Below are positions 25,333-34,545 of a DNA stretch of 64,000 nt, in pieces. The translations under genes and the position numbers were made by a program. Each line of letters begins with the position of its first letter. The stretch's first letter is position 1. Under the pieces are notes generated by a model. It did no database searches. It worked only from the letters and a program-made list of their open reading frames with translations, and had not been told where the DNA came from. This stretch comes from Burkholderiaceae bacterium (GTDB lineage Bacteria; Pseudomonadota; Gammaproteobacteria; Burkholderiales; Burkholderiaceae). The stretch lies in assembly GCA_021166835.1 (NCBI GenBank), contig JAJPEN010000015.1:1-64000 (forward strand), read 5' to 3'.

Positions 25333-25803
25333 ATGACGCGTTGGATCTGGATTTCGCTCGCCGCACTCGCGATTGCGGCGAGCGTGGCGCTGGGATGGCA
25401 ACAGACCGCGCTTTCGCCGCGGGGGAAGTGGATCGAGACGAACGATGCTGCCGTTCTTGGGCAGGGCCGTAAGCTGTACGACCGGTACTGCGCGAGTTGC
25501 CACGGCGCGAATCTCGAAGGCCAGCCCGACTGGACGAAGCGCCTGCCTTCGGGGCGCATGCCGGCGCCGCCGCACGACGCGACCGGTCATACCTGGCACC
25601 ATGCGTCGGATGTGCTGTTCGGCATCGTGAAGGGCGGTGTCGAGAAGTACGCGCCCGCGGGCTACGAGAGCGATATGCCGGCGTTCGGTGGCACGCTTTC
25701 CGACCCCGAAATCCGGGCCGTGCTCAGCTACATTCGTTCGACGTGGCCCGAGGACGTGAAGCGACGCCACGAAGAGCGCGAGCGAGCAGCGCGCGGACGC
25801 TGA
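25333..25803 (+). CDS. Membrane-anchored c-type cytochrome
   Basis: Predicted 156-residue cytochrome c with an N-terminal signal anchor (ISLAALAIAASVAL), haem site CASCH (C53, C56, H57) and a probable sixth ligand Met115 in DMPAFGG. It is the second gene of an operon with the Cu-ATPase. Cytochromes in copper islands may pass electrons from copper oxidation, but here that is only suggested by position. Confidence 0.88.
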   Translation: MTRWIWISLAALAIAASVALGWQQTALSPRGKWIETNDAAVLGQGRKLYDRYCASCHGANLEGQPDWTKRLPSGRMPAPPHDATGHTWHHASDVLFGIVKGGVEKYAPAGYESDMPAFGGTLSDPEIRAVLSYIRSTWPEDVKRRHEERERAARGR

Positions 25804-25806
25804 AGC

Positions 25807-26445
25807 TCAGTACCCGACCGTGAAACGTCGTCGCGAATGTGCCGGCTTCTCGAGTTCGTCGATCATCGCCACCGCGTAGTCGTCCAGCGAGATGCGACTC
25901 TCGCCGTTCGCGTCTACCAGTAGTCGGTCGTCGCCGAGTCGGAACTGACCGGTCCGCTTGCCTGGTTCGAGCATCGCCGAGGGACTGAGCATGGTCCAGT
26001 CGAGCGTGCGCTCCTGCCTCAGCAACTCCAGCGCTTGCCGCGCGCCCTCGGCGGTCGCCTTCCACGCCTCGGGGAACTGCGGCGTGTCGATCACCAGCAC
26101 GCCTGGCGCCGCTTCGAGGCTGCCCGCACCGCCCACCACCAGCAGGCGTGGCACGCCGGAGTTCTTCACCGCGGCGATGATCGAGCGGAAGCCGCGCAGG
26201 TAGTAGCCGAGAACGTCGGCTTGCGCATGCCCGCTGAACGCGCTCAGGACAGCGTCGTGACCTCGCAGCAATCCGGCCAGCGCTGCCTCGTCGAGCACGT
26301 CGGCCTTGACCACGCTGAGATTGTCCTGCGCTTCGAGCTTGCCGGGCTGGGAAACGAGGGCGGTGACCTTATGACCGCGCGTCAAGGCCTCGTTTCGCAG
26401 CGCCGAACCGACATAACCGCTTGCGCCGATCAATGCAATGTTCAC
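25807..26445 (-). CDS. NAD(P)-binding oxidoreductase, NmrA/YwnB-like
   Basis: Rossmann-fold protein of the atypical SDR group, 212 residues. The nucleotide-binding motif GASGYVGSA lies at residues 8-16, followed by a typical VVKADVLDEAALAGLLRGHDAVLSAFS segment. Proteins of this sort (YwnB, YesF) are reductases or NAD(P) sensors with mostly unknown substrates. It converges on the cytochrome gene, four bases away. No sequence sign ties it to metal resistance. Confidence 0.85.
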   Translation of the reverse strand: MNIALIGASGYVGSALRNEALTRGHKVTALVSQPGKLEAQDNLSVVKADVLDEAALAGLLRGHDAVLSAFSGHAQADVLGYYLRGFRSIIAAVKNSGVPRLLVVGGAGSLEAAPGVLVIDTPQFPEAWKATAEGARQALELLRQERTLDWTMLSPSAMLEPGKRTGQFRLGDDRLLVDANGESRISLDDYAVAMIDELEKPAHSRRRFTVGY

Positions 26446-26656
26446 GATCCGCCTCTCCTATGCTCTCGAGCGCGTCGAACGGCAGCGGCTTCGTCGACAG
26501 AGTAGCCGCGCCGTGGTTCGAAGCGCGCCATGATCCCGCTGCGCGGACGCCCTCGGCCTGGTGAGGCGAATACTATGCTCCGCGCCTGTTTCCGATTCAA
26601 AGGGCGCGGCAGATCGGGTCTCGACTGCGCTGACGAAGTTCGGGCGCTCCGTGCGC

Positions 26657-28054
26657 TCAGGCGGCGGGCACGGTGAACGCGAAGCGGAACGTCCCTTCCA
26701 TGCTGGACGCCGAGATCGATCCGCCGTGCGCCTCGACGATCGATTTCGCGATTGCGAGGCCGAGGCCCGCTCCCTCGCCCTCCTTCCGGCGCGAGGCATC
26801 GACCCGGTAGAAGCGGTCGAACAGCCGGGGCAGGTGTTCGGGCGCGATCGGCAGCCCGGGGTTCTCGACGCTCAACTCGGTCTGCCCAGCACGACCTGCG
26901 CCGACCGTCACGCGAATCTCCCCGTCGCGGGGGGTGTGCCGGATCGCGTTCGATAACAGGTTGCTCACCGCGCGCCGTAGCATGTCGCGGTCGGCGCGTG
27001 CGCGTCCCTCGCCGGTGAGTACGAGCCGCACGCCGCGCTCCTCGGCCAGCGCCTCGTAGAACGCAAACAGGCGCTCGACCTCAGAAGCCAGATCGACGCT
27101 CTCGGTTCGCGTGGTAATCAATCCGTTGTCGGCTTTGGCCAGGAACAGCATGTCAGAGGTCATCTGCGAGAGGCGTTCGTACTCCTCGAGGTTCGAGTAC
27201 AGGATCTCGCGGTATTCGTCGGCGGTGCGCGCACGGGCGAGTGCAACCTGCGTCTGCGTCATCAGGTTGCTGACCGGCGTGCGCAGTTCGTGTGCGAGAT
27301 CCGACGAGAAGTCCGACAGGCGCCGGAACGAATCCTCGAGCCGCGCCAGCATGTCGTTGAAGGCCGCGGCGAGCGGAGCGAGCTCCGATGGCATCGATTC
27401 AGGCGGCAAGCGCTCGCCGAGCCGATCGGCGGAGACGCGCTGCATCAGATTCAGCGCCTTGCGCGCGGGCGCGAGGCCCCGGCGCGCCGAGAACCAGCCC
27501 AGCAGCGCGGACAGCGCGATGCCGACCGCGACACTCACCCACAGGCTGTTGCGGAAGTCGGTCATGAACTGGCGATGGAAATCGATGTCGAGTGCGACGA
27601 CGATCCCCGCCGGCTGCGCGCCCTCGATTCCGGTGTCCGCGGTCATCGAGATGTAGCGAAACAGTCGGCCTTCGTGCTCTCGCATACTCGCTTCGGCGGC
27701 CTGCGGTGCATCGGCCGACGGAACCGACCACGCTGGCCCGTTTGCGAGCCCGAAGCCTTCAGACCTGTATAGCCTCCTGCCATCAGGCGCGACGACAGCA
27801 ACGAACAGGTCGTGGTGCCCGACGAGCGCTTCGGCCAATTTGTCGTGCACTGCGACGAGCTCGCTTTCGGTGCGTACCTTCGAGAGCACGTTGCGCACGA
27901 GCTCGAGTTTTCCTTCGAGCACGGCCTGGTCCTGCTCCATCAGGTGCGCGTCGACCAGCCGCCCGACGAAGTAGCCCCCGAAGAGGAGGACGGCAGTCGA
28001 AGCGATCGAGAAATACAGCGTGAGCAGGAACGTGAGCGACCGCCGTTTTCGCAT
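26657..28054 (-). CDS. copS: Heavy-metal sensor histidine kinase CopS/CusS type
   Basis: Membrane sensor kinase, 465 residues. TM helices flank a periplasmic domain (about residues 35-165), followed by HAMP, the phosphoacceptor His255 in SDLAHELRTP, and an ATPase domain with N (NLLSNAIRHTP), G1 and G2 (GAGLGLAIA) boxes. Its periplasmic domain and gene position match the heavy-metal sensor kinase group (CusS, CopS, PcoS). Its ATG overlaps the stop of the response regulator by one base. Confidence 0.93.
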   Translation of the reverse strand: MRKRRSLTFLLTLYFSIASTAVLLFGGYFVGRLVDAHLMEQDQAVLEGKLELVRNVLSKVRTESELVAVHDKLAEALVGHHDLFVAVVAPDGRRLYRSEGFGLANGPAWSVPSADAPQAAEASMREHEGRLFRYISMTADTGIEGAQPAGIVVALDIDFHRQFMTDFRNSLWVSVAVGIALSALLGWFSARRGLAPARKALNLMQRVSADRLGERLPPESMPSELAPLAAAFNDMLARLEDSFRRLSDFSSDLAHELRTPVSNLMTQTQVALARARTADEYREILYSNLEEYERLSQMTSDMLFLAKADNGLITTRTESVDLASEVERLFAFYEALAEERGVRLVLTGEGRARADRDMLRRAVSNLLSNAIRHTPRDGEIRVTVGAGRAGQTELSVENPGLPIAPEHLPRLFDRFYRVDASRRKEGEGAGLGLAIAKSIVEAHGGSISASSMEGTFRFAFTVPAA

Positions 28055-28773
28055 CAGGTTTGCTCCGGCGCCTCGATCACGTAGCCCATGCCGCGCACGG
28101 TGCGGATCAGCTTCGGCTCGAAGTCGTCGTCGACCTTCGCACGCAGGCGGCGTACGGCCACCTCGATCACGTTCGTGTCGCTGTCGAAGTTCATGTCCCA
28201 GACCTGCGAGGCAATGAGCGAGCGCGGCAGCACTTCGCCCTGTCGGCGCAAAAGCAGCTCGAGCAGCGCGAACTCCTTCGCGGTGAGATCGATGCGCCTG
28301 CCGGAGCGAATCACGCGACGCCTGAGCAGGTCGAGCTCGAGATCGGCCACCTGCAATCGCTGTTGTTCGCGACCGAGCCCGCGCCGCAGCAGCGTGCGCA
28401 CGCGCGCGAGCAATTCTGAAAACGCGAAAGGCTTGACGAGATAGTCGTCGGCGCCCAGTTCGAGTCCCTTGACGCGATCGTCGACCTGGTCACGCGCGGT
28501 CAGGAACAGCACCGGCATCGACCGGCCCGCGGCGCGGATCCGTCGCAGCACTTCCCATCCATCGATGCCGGGGAGCATCACGTCGAGCACGACGAGGTCG
28601 TAGTCGTTCTGCGTCGCCAGATGCGTCCCGTCGATGCCGTCGCGCGCCAGGTCCGCTACGAACCCGGCTTCGCTCAGCCCCTGTCGCAGGTAGTCGCCCG
28701 TCTTTCGTTCGTCCTCGACGATGAGGATCTTCACAGTTTCCCTCGACAGATTCATTTCCCTCATGACGGCCAT
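28054..28773 (-). CDS. copR: Response regulator CopR/CusR type
   Basis: OmpR-family DNA-binding response regulator. The receiver domain has acidic pocket ED, phosphorylation site Asp in VVLDVMLPG and the Lys in VKPFAF; the C-terminal winged helix ends in [14 protein letters not shown]. The ATG could be at 28773, 28764 or 28755; all give the same receiver core. A CopR-like box lies 31 bases upstream of the first of these, consistent with autoregulation. It is the likely regulator of the copper operons in this window. Confidence 0.93.
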   Translation of the reverse strand: MAVMREMNLSRETVKILIVEDERKTGDYLRQGLSEAGFVADLARDGIDGTHLATQNDYDLVVLDVMLPGIDGWEVLRRIRAAGRSMPVLFLTARDQVDDRVKGLELGADDYLVKPFAFSELLARVRTLLRRGLGREQQRLQVADLELDLLRRRVIRSGRRIDLTAKEFALLELLLRRQGEVLPRSLIASQVWDMNFDSDTNVIEVAVRRLRAKVDDDFEPKLIRTVRGMGYVIEAPEQT

Positions 28774-28803
28774 TGTGCCGCCTGGAGATGGGGTGTGGCT
28801 GAC

Positions 28804-28821
28804 GATTACGCAGATGTAATG
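28804..28821. promoter_or_regulatory. CopR-like box upstream of copRS
   Basis: GATTACGCAGATGTAATG, with ATTAC and GTAAT arms around a 6-base spacer. Sits in front of the copR gene, so autoregulation is likely. Confidence 0.6.
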
Positions 28822-29128
28822 CGCCGGTAAGGCAACGTTTAACAACAGCCGATCACATCGACGATACCGGTGCCAACAGGTATGCAGAGCTGATGCGAGG
28901 ACATCGATGAAGAAGTGCCGCAGCACCTGTCCGGGACGCGATCGTCGACACACCGAGCGCCGCGAACCTGCTTGATGCAGCAGGTTTCCGAGCTCATTCA
29001 GGCCGATCGACGCTCCTGGCGCACGCATCCGACAGTTTCCTGCGGGAATCCGTTTCTTCTCGGCAGGGCCAATACATGCCGCTGGTGTGCAGTTTCAAGC
29101 CCGACAATCGTCTGTTCACATCCGGGAG
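28822..29128. other. Junction between metal island and ICE core, with hairpin
   Basis: No coding signal seen in about 300 bases. It includes a perfect 8-bp hairpin, AACCTGCT-TGATGC-AGCAGGTT at 28965-28986. This stretch is the boundary between the copper genes and the ICE core; I found no direct repeat or tRNA remnant that would mark an attachment site. Confidence 0.4.
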
Positions 29129-29365
29129 ATGACGAAGATGCACCAGAAGATCCAGAATGAACCTGCGATCCTGCGGCGTCCGAAGGTCCAGGAACGTACC
29201 GGTCTGTCGCGCAGCACGCTCTATCAGTACATCAAGGACGGCGGTTTCCCGAAGCCGGTGCAGCTGGGCCTGCGTGCGGTGGGTTGGCTCGAATCCGATA
29301 TCAGCGACTGGATCGCGATGCGGGTCAAGGATTCCCGTTCGGGCAGTGCGTCGGCTGCACGCTGA
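29129..29365 (+). CDS. AlpA-family phage/ICE transcriptional regulator
   Basis: Small DNA-binding protein of 78 residues with the AlpA/MerR-like helix-turn-helix (LRRPKVQERTGLSRSTLYQYIKDGGFPKPVQLG) and the family's WLESDISDWIAMRV. AlpA-like proteins in ICEs and prophages activate excision genes. ATG 29129 and ATG 29138 are both possible; a GGGAG site favours 29138. It is the first core ICE gene from the left. Its target is not known here. Confidence 0.8.
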   Translation: MTKMHQKIQNEPAILRRPKVQERTGLSRSTLYQYIKDGGFPKPVQLGLRAVGWLESDISDWIAMRVKDSRSGSASAAR

Positions 29366-29609
29366 CCACGCGAGAGAAGGGATCGCGGCGCAATGCAACG
29401 CACTCCGCGCGTGTGCGGGCTGCCGGTGACGTTACATGCGCCCCGCCCCGAAGAGACTGCGATCCGGGGCGAGGGCGTGAGTCTGTCTCAGAAGGCCGTC
29501 CGTGACAGGCTGTTTCGCTCAACGCGAATACGTGGTTGTACTCCGGCGAGCGCCAGGGCGTTGTCGCGCCGGCTATCGACGACTCTGTTGCGTGCCGCGT
29601 TCGGGCGCG

Positions 29610-30050
29610 TCACCCGGAGGCTTCAGACTGGGCCAAGAAGCTTTGCAGTTCTCGCTTGCCGACCTGACGCAGCGAAAACAGCTTCGTTTGATGCTCGAGT
29701 CGCGGTTTGCTCAATCCGCGTTCCCAGTTGTAGATTGTTTGATCGCTTACCGACAGCAGTTTCGCGAGATCGGCGACCGAGAGACCCAGTCGTTGTCGCA
29801 TCGACGCGACTCCCTTCGGCATGAATCTCACTTGCTTTGCCGATGTCTCGACAGGCGACGCCGCGGTTGTAGGTTGATCTCGTTCGACGGCGGAGGCGCT
29901 GCGTTCGAGTAGCTTCACTCGAGCTTTCAACGACGCGATCTCCTGTCGCTGTTGGGAAAGCATCTTCCGGGTTCGTTCGAGGCTCGCGCGGGACTCGCGC
30001 CGAGCGATCCTGCCGATCTCTTCTCTGAATGTCTTAGCGATGTTCGACAT
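29610..30050 (-). CDS. XRE-family regulator with coiled-coil N-terminus
   Basis: A 146-residue protein. The first half is a likely coiled coil (RRESRASLERTRKMLSQQRQEIASLKARVKLLE); the second has a helix-turn-helix (MRQRLGLSVADLAKLLSVSDQTIYNWERGLSKP). Fold and size suggest a repressor of neighbouring ICE genes. The start codon is next to two nested inverted repeats (30054-30117) that could be its operator. No clear ribosome site was seen. Confidence 0.75.
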   Translation of the reverse strand: MSNIAKTFREEIGRIARRESRASLERTRKMLSQQRQEIASLKARVKLLERSASAVERDQPTTAASPVETSAKQVRFMPKGVASMRQRLGLSVADLAKLLSVSDQTIYNWERGLSKPRLEHQTKLFSLRQVGKRELQSFLAQSEASG

Positions 30051-30053
30051 TTG

Positions 30054-30117
30054 CTATTGGAGGCCGAGAGGCGCCGTTTGGATTCGATGTTTCGAATTGG
30101 ATGTAGAAGGCCAATAG
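30054..30117. promoter_or_regulatory. Nested inverted repeats at the XRE gene start
   Basis: Outer arms CTATTGG (30054-30060) and CCAATAG (30111-30117) enclose inner arms ATTCGA (30082-30087) and TCGAAT (30092-30097). Placed just upstream of the minus-strand regulator, they are plausible operator sites. Not proven. Confidence 0.45.
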
Positions 30118-30780
30118 TAAGGCGGTCCGGTGCCTACGGGCAGTTTTTGATCCGGCTCTCGTCCCGGAGCGGCGTTTAGAGACAGCGTTCAACGGTGCGA
30201 AAAACGCCGGATGCGACAGCTCCGCGCGCGAAATGTAGTCGCTCACGGATCGTGGTTATCGAAAGCTCGAGATGGTTGATGCTGCGCGCCGTCTCGCCAA
30301 GTGTTGCGAAATCACCTCGGCACGCCGGATGAAAGCCGTGGCCAGTTGGTCGAACCGTTCGTCCATTCACTACGAGCTTGCCGCGTCATATGAACGCGGT
30401 GCGTCCGTCAGGCGCTTTCAAGTTTCGGTCGCACTTCCACCGTGTCGCTCGAGCCGCTGTCCCGAAGATTTCAGATGCGCGCAACGACTGCACCAATCGA
30501 CTGATCAGGTCGTACACCTAGTGTAGTAGCCGCGCGCGTGGATTCTCGCGGCTCGTCGTTCGCCCGGTTGGACCCTCCGACATCAGTCGCAACTGCGATC
30601 GGTCTTTTGCCATCGATCGACACTCCGGTTGATCTCCCTCAGCCCGAATCACGACCGAAGGTGCCGGGCCATCGTCGTAGACCGATCGCCTGATGCGACT
30701 GCCGTCCTAGGGCGCCCGTCGCCTTACTGAACTAGCGCGTCCCCGGTCGCCTCCCCGTCAGACAACTGACGGGGTGCGCC
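30118..30780. other. Non-coding stretch before the sigma-like gene
   Basis: About 660 bases without a convincing gene. A minus-strand frame of 64 residues (30176-30370) has no ribosome site and an ordinary composition, so I do not call it. The stretch presumably holds the promoter of the core operon. Confidence 0.4.
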
Positions 30781-31371
30781 ATGGCGCTCAAAGCGGGAGA
30801 AGGGCTCCAGCAGTGGGAGATCGCAGTTACCAGGAAGGTGGTCGGTGAGTTCCGAAGACGCTCGCGAAGCCTCGCGCGAGAGGAATTCGACGATCTGATA
30901 CAGGACTGCCTCGCGCACTGGATTGTGGTGCGCCAAAAGCTCGCGCCCGACCCGGAAGCACCCCCGGTGGCGTACATGGCGCAGGTCCTGCGCAACAAGC
31001 TCACCGACCGGATACGCGAACAATCGGCCGACAAACGTGCGGGTGAACAGGATCTGCTTTCGCTCGATGCTCCGCTCGACCGATCGGAAGACGGCGTGAC
31101 GCTGGGCGACGTGTTGGCCGATTGCGCGTCGGCACAGTCGGACGAGTCCGGTGGCGGCAATCGAGACCATGCCCGCATCGACATCGCCCGCGTCTTGGTG
31201 CGACTGACACCGCAACAACAGCAGTTATGCCGGATGTTGGGCGAAGAGGGATGCTCGATCAAAGAGGCCTCCGAGCGGCTTCGAATTCCGCGCGGCACGC
31301 TGTACGAGGAGATCAAGCGCATTCGACGAGTCTTTGTCGATCAAGGGCTTGGCGAGTACCTGAAGCCGTAG
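30781..31371 (+). CDS. Sigma-70-like RNA polymerase sigma factor
   Basis: A 196-residue protein with a region-2-like segment (EEFDDLIQDCLAHWIVVRQK, VAYMAQVLRNKLTDRIREQ) and a C-terminal region-4 helix-turn-helix (LTPQQQQLCRMLGEEGCSIKEASERLRIPRGTLYEEIKRIRR). This is an ECF-size sigma factor or a sigma-like activator. It could direct transcription of ICE genes. It precedes parA by about 60 bases and shares its direction. Confidence 0.8.
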   Translation: MALKAGEGLQQWEIAVTRKVVGEFRRRSRSLAREEFDDLIQDCLAHWIVVRQKLAPDPEAPPVAYMAQVLRNKLTDRIREQSADKRAGEQDLLSLDAPLDRSEDGVTLGDVLADCASAQSDESGGGNRDHARIDIARVLVRLTPQQQQLCRMLGEEGCSIKEASERLRIPRGTLYEEIKRIRRVFVDQGLGEYLKP

Positions 31372-31431
31372 CCGACACTTTTTCACACGAATCCGTATGC
31401 CTGATGAGTGACCTGAATCGGCGCGGAATCG

Positions 31432-32277
31432 ATGATCAAGTTCACCATCACGAGCACGAAGGGTGGTGTCGGAAAGACGACGCTCACGGCGAACCTGGGC
31501 GCGCTGTTGGCCGACATGGGTCTGCGGGTCCTGCTGGTCGATGCGGACGTGCAACCGTCGCTCTCGAAGTACTTTCCGCTTGCCGTGCCGCAACCTCTGG
31601 CGGGGCTTACCGAGACGATCGTTCGCGGCGAGGTCACCGCGCCCTGCATTACGGCAACGACGCTGCCGAATCTAGACATCATCGTCTCGGACGATCCCGA
31701 AGGGCGCCTGCCGAACTGGTTGCTTCATCGCATCGACCGCGGGTTTCGCTTGCGTGTCGCCCTGCAAGCCACTGCGGTCGCCGATGTGTACGACTATGTG
31801 TTGATCGATACGCAGGGCGCGATCGGCCCCCTGCAGGACGCCGCGGTTCTCGCCGCCGACATTCTCGTCTCGCCGATTACTCCGGAGATCCTCTCGGCGC
31901 GCGAATTCAATGACGGCACGCTGGAACTCCTCGAGCGCCTCGAGCCGGGCAGTGCGCTTGGGGCTGCGCTCGGTCCCGTGAAAGCAGTGATCTACCGGCA
32001 GGACCGCACGGCCGATGCGCGCCTGATTGCCAGCGGCATTCGCGACGACTTTACGCGCTTCGAGGGCCGCGTATCGGTGCTCGAGACGGTCGTGCCGCAC
32101 GCCAAGGCGTACAAGGAAGCAGCCACGCTGCGAATCCCCGTGCATCGGCACGAAGCGCGGCGTTCGGGTGTCATGCCCAGCGCCTGCACGGTCATGCACC
32201 AGCTCGCCTGGGAGCTGATCCCGGGCCTGCGCGGTATCCAAGTCGGCGGCTATCCCGCTGCGGATCGATCGGCATGA
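31432..32277 (+). CDS. parA: ParA-family partition ATPase
   Basis: Deviant Walker-type ATPase with KGGVGKTTLTANLG (Walker A), VLLVDADVQPSLSKYF (Walker A') and YVLIDTQGAIGP (Walker B). 281 residues. Works with ParB to keep the excised or replicating ICE in the population. Its stop overlaps the parB start (ATGA), which is the beginning of a chain of overlapping genes. Confidence 0.94.
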   Translation: MIKFTITSTKGGVGKTTLTANLGALLADMGLRVLLVDADVQPSLSKYFPLAVPQPLAGLTETIVRGEVTAPCITATTLPNLDIIVSDDPEGRLPNWLLHRIDRGFRLRVALQATAVADVYDYVLIDTQGAIGPLQDAAVLAADILVSPITPEILSAREFNDGTLELLERLEPGSALGAALGPVKAVIYRQDRTADARLIASGIRDDFTRFEGRVSVLETVVPHAKAYKEAATLRIPVHRHEARRSGVMPSACTVMHQLAWELIPGLRGIQVGGYPAADRSA

Positions 32278-33635
32278 GCGCAAGAGTTTCGCTCGACGAG
32301 CGCCGGCGACGGGTGGCCGAATCGTTGCTGGTCGGCAATCCGGGTAACAACGCGCGGGATCTGGCCGTCTCCAACGAGCTGCAAGGTGAGGCGCAGATCG
32401 AGCTCTCGATCGATGACATTCATCCGTACGAGAACAATCCGCGGCGCGCGGCGAACGCGAAGTTCGACGACATCAAGGAATCGATGCGCACGAGCGGCCT
32501 GCGAAGTCCGCTGACCGTCACGCGCCGTCCCGGCGAGGCGCACTTCATCGTCGAGGCCGGCGGCAACACGCGGCTGCGCGCGCTGAGGGAACTATGGGCC
32601 GAGACGCGTGATCCGCGCTTTCACAAGCTGGTGGTGCTCCTTCGCCCATGGCGATCCGAGAGCCACGTGCTCACCTCGCACCTGATCGAAAACGAGCAGC
32701 GTGGCGAGATGACTTTCTGGGACAAGGCCTGTGGCATCGTCGCCCTGAAGGCGCGTCTGGAGGCCGAGCAGGACCGCTCTTTGTCGTTGCGTCCCCTCGA
32801 GGATGCGCTTCACGAGCTCGGTCTGTCGGTGAACACCGCGACGCTTGCGCTGCAGCTCTTCGCCACCGAGCGGTTGCGAACGCTCGGCGAAGCGGTGACC
32901 GGACTTTGCGGTCTGGATGTCAAGACGATCCAGCCACGACTGAACGCACTCAAGCGCTACGCGCAGGCGCGAACTTCGATTACCGAAGACGAGCTCTATG
33001 CGCGGGTGTTCGAGCCGATTTTCGGGCGATTCGCACAGCAGGGCACCCAGCGCGCCCCTTTCAGCGTTGCTGCGGTTTGCGAGGCCTGCGAGGGCGCGCT
33101 TGCGCAGCACCTCGAAGAACCGGTCGAGAGATTGCGTGCCGGACTGAGGCCCGCAGCGGCGCGCGGTGCGGAGGCGCATGCGACGAACTCGACAACCGAC
33201 GTTGCGGGTACCGGTGGCGTCGATGTGAATCGCGCAGAGCGTAAAGACCGGACGGCACAGGTCAACCGTTCGGCCCAGGACGAATTGCTCGCGCGGGCAA
33301 AGCACTTTGCCGACATGGCCGGTCTTGGCGACGCTCTTCATCGCGAGCCGAAATCGACGACTGGGCTGCGACTGTCGGCGCCACGAACCGAGGATCGATC
33401 GCGGCCCGAGCGCGAACGCGCGTGGTGGCTGCTTGCCAGCTTGTTCAACGAGCTCGATGCCGAAGCACCGGCGCCGCCGTCGGTCGATTCGGGATTCGTG
33501 CGCTGGCTCACCCATCCCGAGGATGAGTCGGCGGCGGCGTTCTGGGAGCTGCTCGCCTGTGGCCGGCGCATCGCTCGCGTGCTGCACGAGTCACGCGCGA
33601 CCGACCGATCGATTCGTGCTTCGGAGCCGGCGTGA
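32274..33635 (+). CDS. parB: ParB-family protein of the PFGI-1 ICE class
   Basis: A 453-residue ParB-like protein. The N-terminal ParB/sulfiredoxin fold reads IELSIDDIHPYENNPR and VEAGGNTRLRALREL, where GGNTR replaces the common GERR box, as in ICE-class ParB proteins. The middle has DNA-binding helices (LEDALHELGLSVNTATLALQLF), the end is variable. Likely role: partition and possibly regulation of replication. Overlaps parA and the next gene by four bases each. Confidence 0.9.
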   Translation: MSARVSLDERRRRVAESLLVGNPGNNARDLAVSNELQGEAQIELSIDDIHPYENNPRRAANAKFDDIKESMRTSGLRSPLTVTRRPGEAHFIVEAGGNTRLRALRELWAETRDPRFHKLVVLLRPWRSESHVLTSHLIENEQRGEMTFWDKACGIVALKARLEAEQDRSLSLRPLEDALHELGLSVNTATLALQLFATERLRTLGEAVTGLCGLDVKTIQPRLNALKRYAQARTSITEDELYARVFEPIFGRFAQQGTQRAPFSVAAVCEACEGALAQHLEEPVERLRAGLRPAAARGAEAHATNSTTDVAGTGGVDVNRAERKDRTAQVNRSAQDELLARAKHFADMAGLGDALHREPKSTTGLRLSAPRTEDRSRPERERAWWLLASLFNELDAEAPAPPSVDSGFVRWLTHPEDESAAAFWELLACGRRIARVLHESRATDRSIRASEPA

Positions 33636-34177
33636 TGCTCGCGCTGCAGGACGCCCAGGTGCGGCTCGTGCTGCTCAACCACGTCACCGTGCGGCTGGCC
33701 GATGCCGCGCACGAGGAGTTGGACGCCGCGGGGATCGAGCGCGAGCTGCTCGGCCGTCTTCGGCAGCTCTCGGCGGTCGATCTCAGTCGTCTTGCCGCGA
33801 TGCGCAGCCTCACCATCGGCGTTGCCTTCGATGGTGCTGCGCTCAAGGCCGGCCTGCGTGCCGTGGCGCTGGTCAACGAGGCGAAGGCGCTCGAGACCTA
33901 CTTCATTCGCAATGGGGCGTCCACCCACCTGATGAGCGCGCTCTTCAAGGTGCGTCGCAAGCTGACGCTGGCACGCCGGCGCGACTGCGGGGCGTGGCGC
34001 CCGGCGGGGCGCCTGCGGTTGCCCGATTACACAACTCGCGAGCGTATCTACCAGGCCTGGCGAGCGATCACCGATCCGGCGCCGCGCATTCGCTACTACC
34101 GCCTGCATCAGGAGTTCGCGCGTCTTCCGATCGCCGTGCTGGAGGCGGTCGTCCGCGAGTTCGAGGCTGACGAATGA
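33632..34177 (+). CDS. DUF2857-like ICE protein
   Basis: A 181-residue protein, Ala/Leu/Arg-rich, with helix-forming stretches (MLALQDAQVRLVLLNHVTVRLADAAHEEL) and YFIRNGASTHLMSALFKVRRK. Its composition and position after parB match DUF2857 proteins of ICE and pathogenicity-island cores, whose function is not known to me. It overlaps parB and the next gene. Confidence 0.75.
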   Translation: MMLALQDAQVRLVLLNHVTVRLADAAHEELDAAGIERELLGRLRQLSAVDLSRLAAMRSLTIGVAFDGAALKAGLRAVALVNEAKALETYFIRNGASTHLMSALFKVRRKLTLARRRDCGAWRPAGRLRLPDYTTRERIYQAWRAITDPAPRIRYYRLHQEFARLPIAVLEAVVREFEADE

Positions 34178-34545
34178 ACGCGCGCCTGCAAGTTCCGGGA
34201 ATCACGCCGCAGCTGTTGCTCGACGTGTTCGATGCGCCGGTGAGTTTTCATCGGTGCCTGGTTCCGGTGACGGGCGGTATCACCTCGGCCTTGCTGCTCT
34301 CGCAGGCGATCTGGACGAGTCAGTGGCTCGAACCGGCTGCCGACGGGTGGTTCCTTCGCTCGCAGGACGAGTGGACGCAGGAGACCGGGTTGTCACGCTG
34401 GGAGCAGGAATCGGCGCGGCGTGCGTTGCGTCGCTCGGGTCTGCTCGAAGAACGGCGAATCGGGATGCCCGCCCGGCTCTGGTTTCGGGTGCGCCCCGAT
34501 GCCGTCTGGCGTGCGCTGCAGGCGGCGGCCGGGCAGTCGTTGTGA
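34174..34545 (+). CDS. Winged-helix replication-type protein, one unit
   Basis: A 123-residue protein with one unit reading FHRCLVPVTGGITSALLLSQA, GWFLRSQDEWTQETGLSRWEQE and LLEERRIGMPARLWFRV. The pattern looks like the winged-helix domain of phage and plasmid replication proteins. The same unit occurs twice in the next gene, so the two are paralogous. It overlaps its neighbours by four and one bases. Function is inferred. Confidence 0.7.
   Translation: MNARLQVPGITPQLLLDVFDAPVSFHRCLVPVTGGITSALLLSQAIWTSQWLEPAADGWFLRSQDEWTQETGLSRWEQESARRALRRSGLLEERRIGMPARLWFRVRPDAVWRALQAAAGQSL

Noticed and set aside
30176..30370. 64-residue minus-strand frame in the gap before the sigma-like gene
   Set aside because: No ribosome site and no recognisable motif; too short to support.
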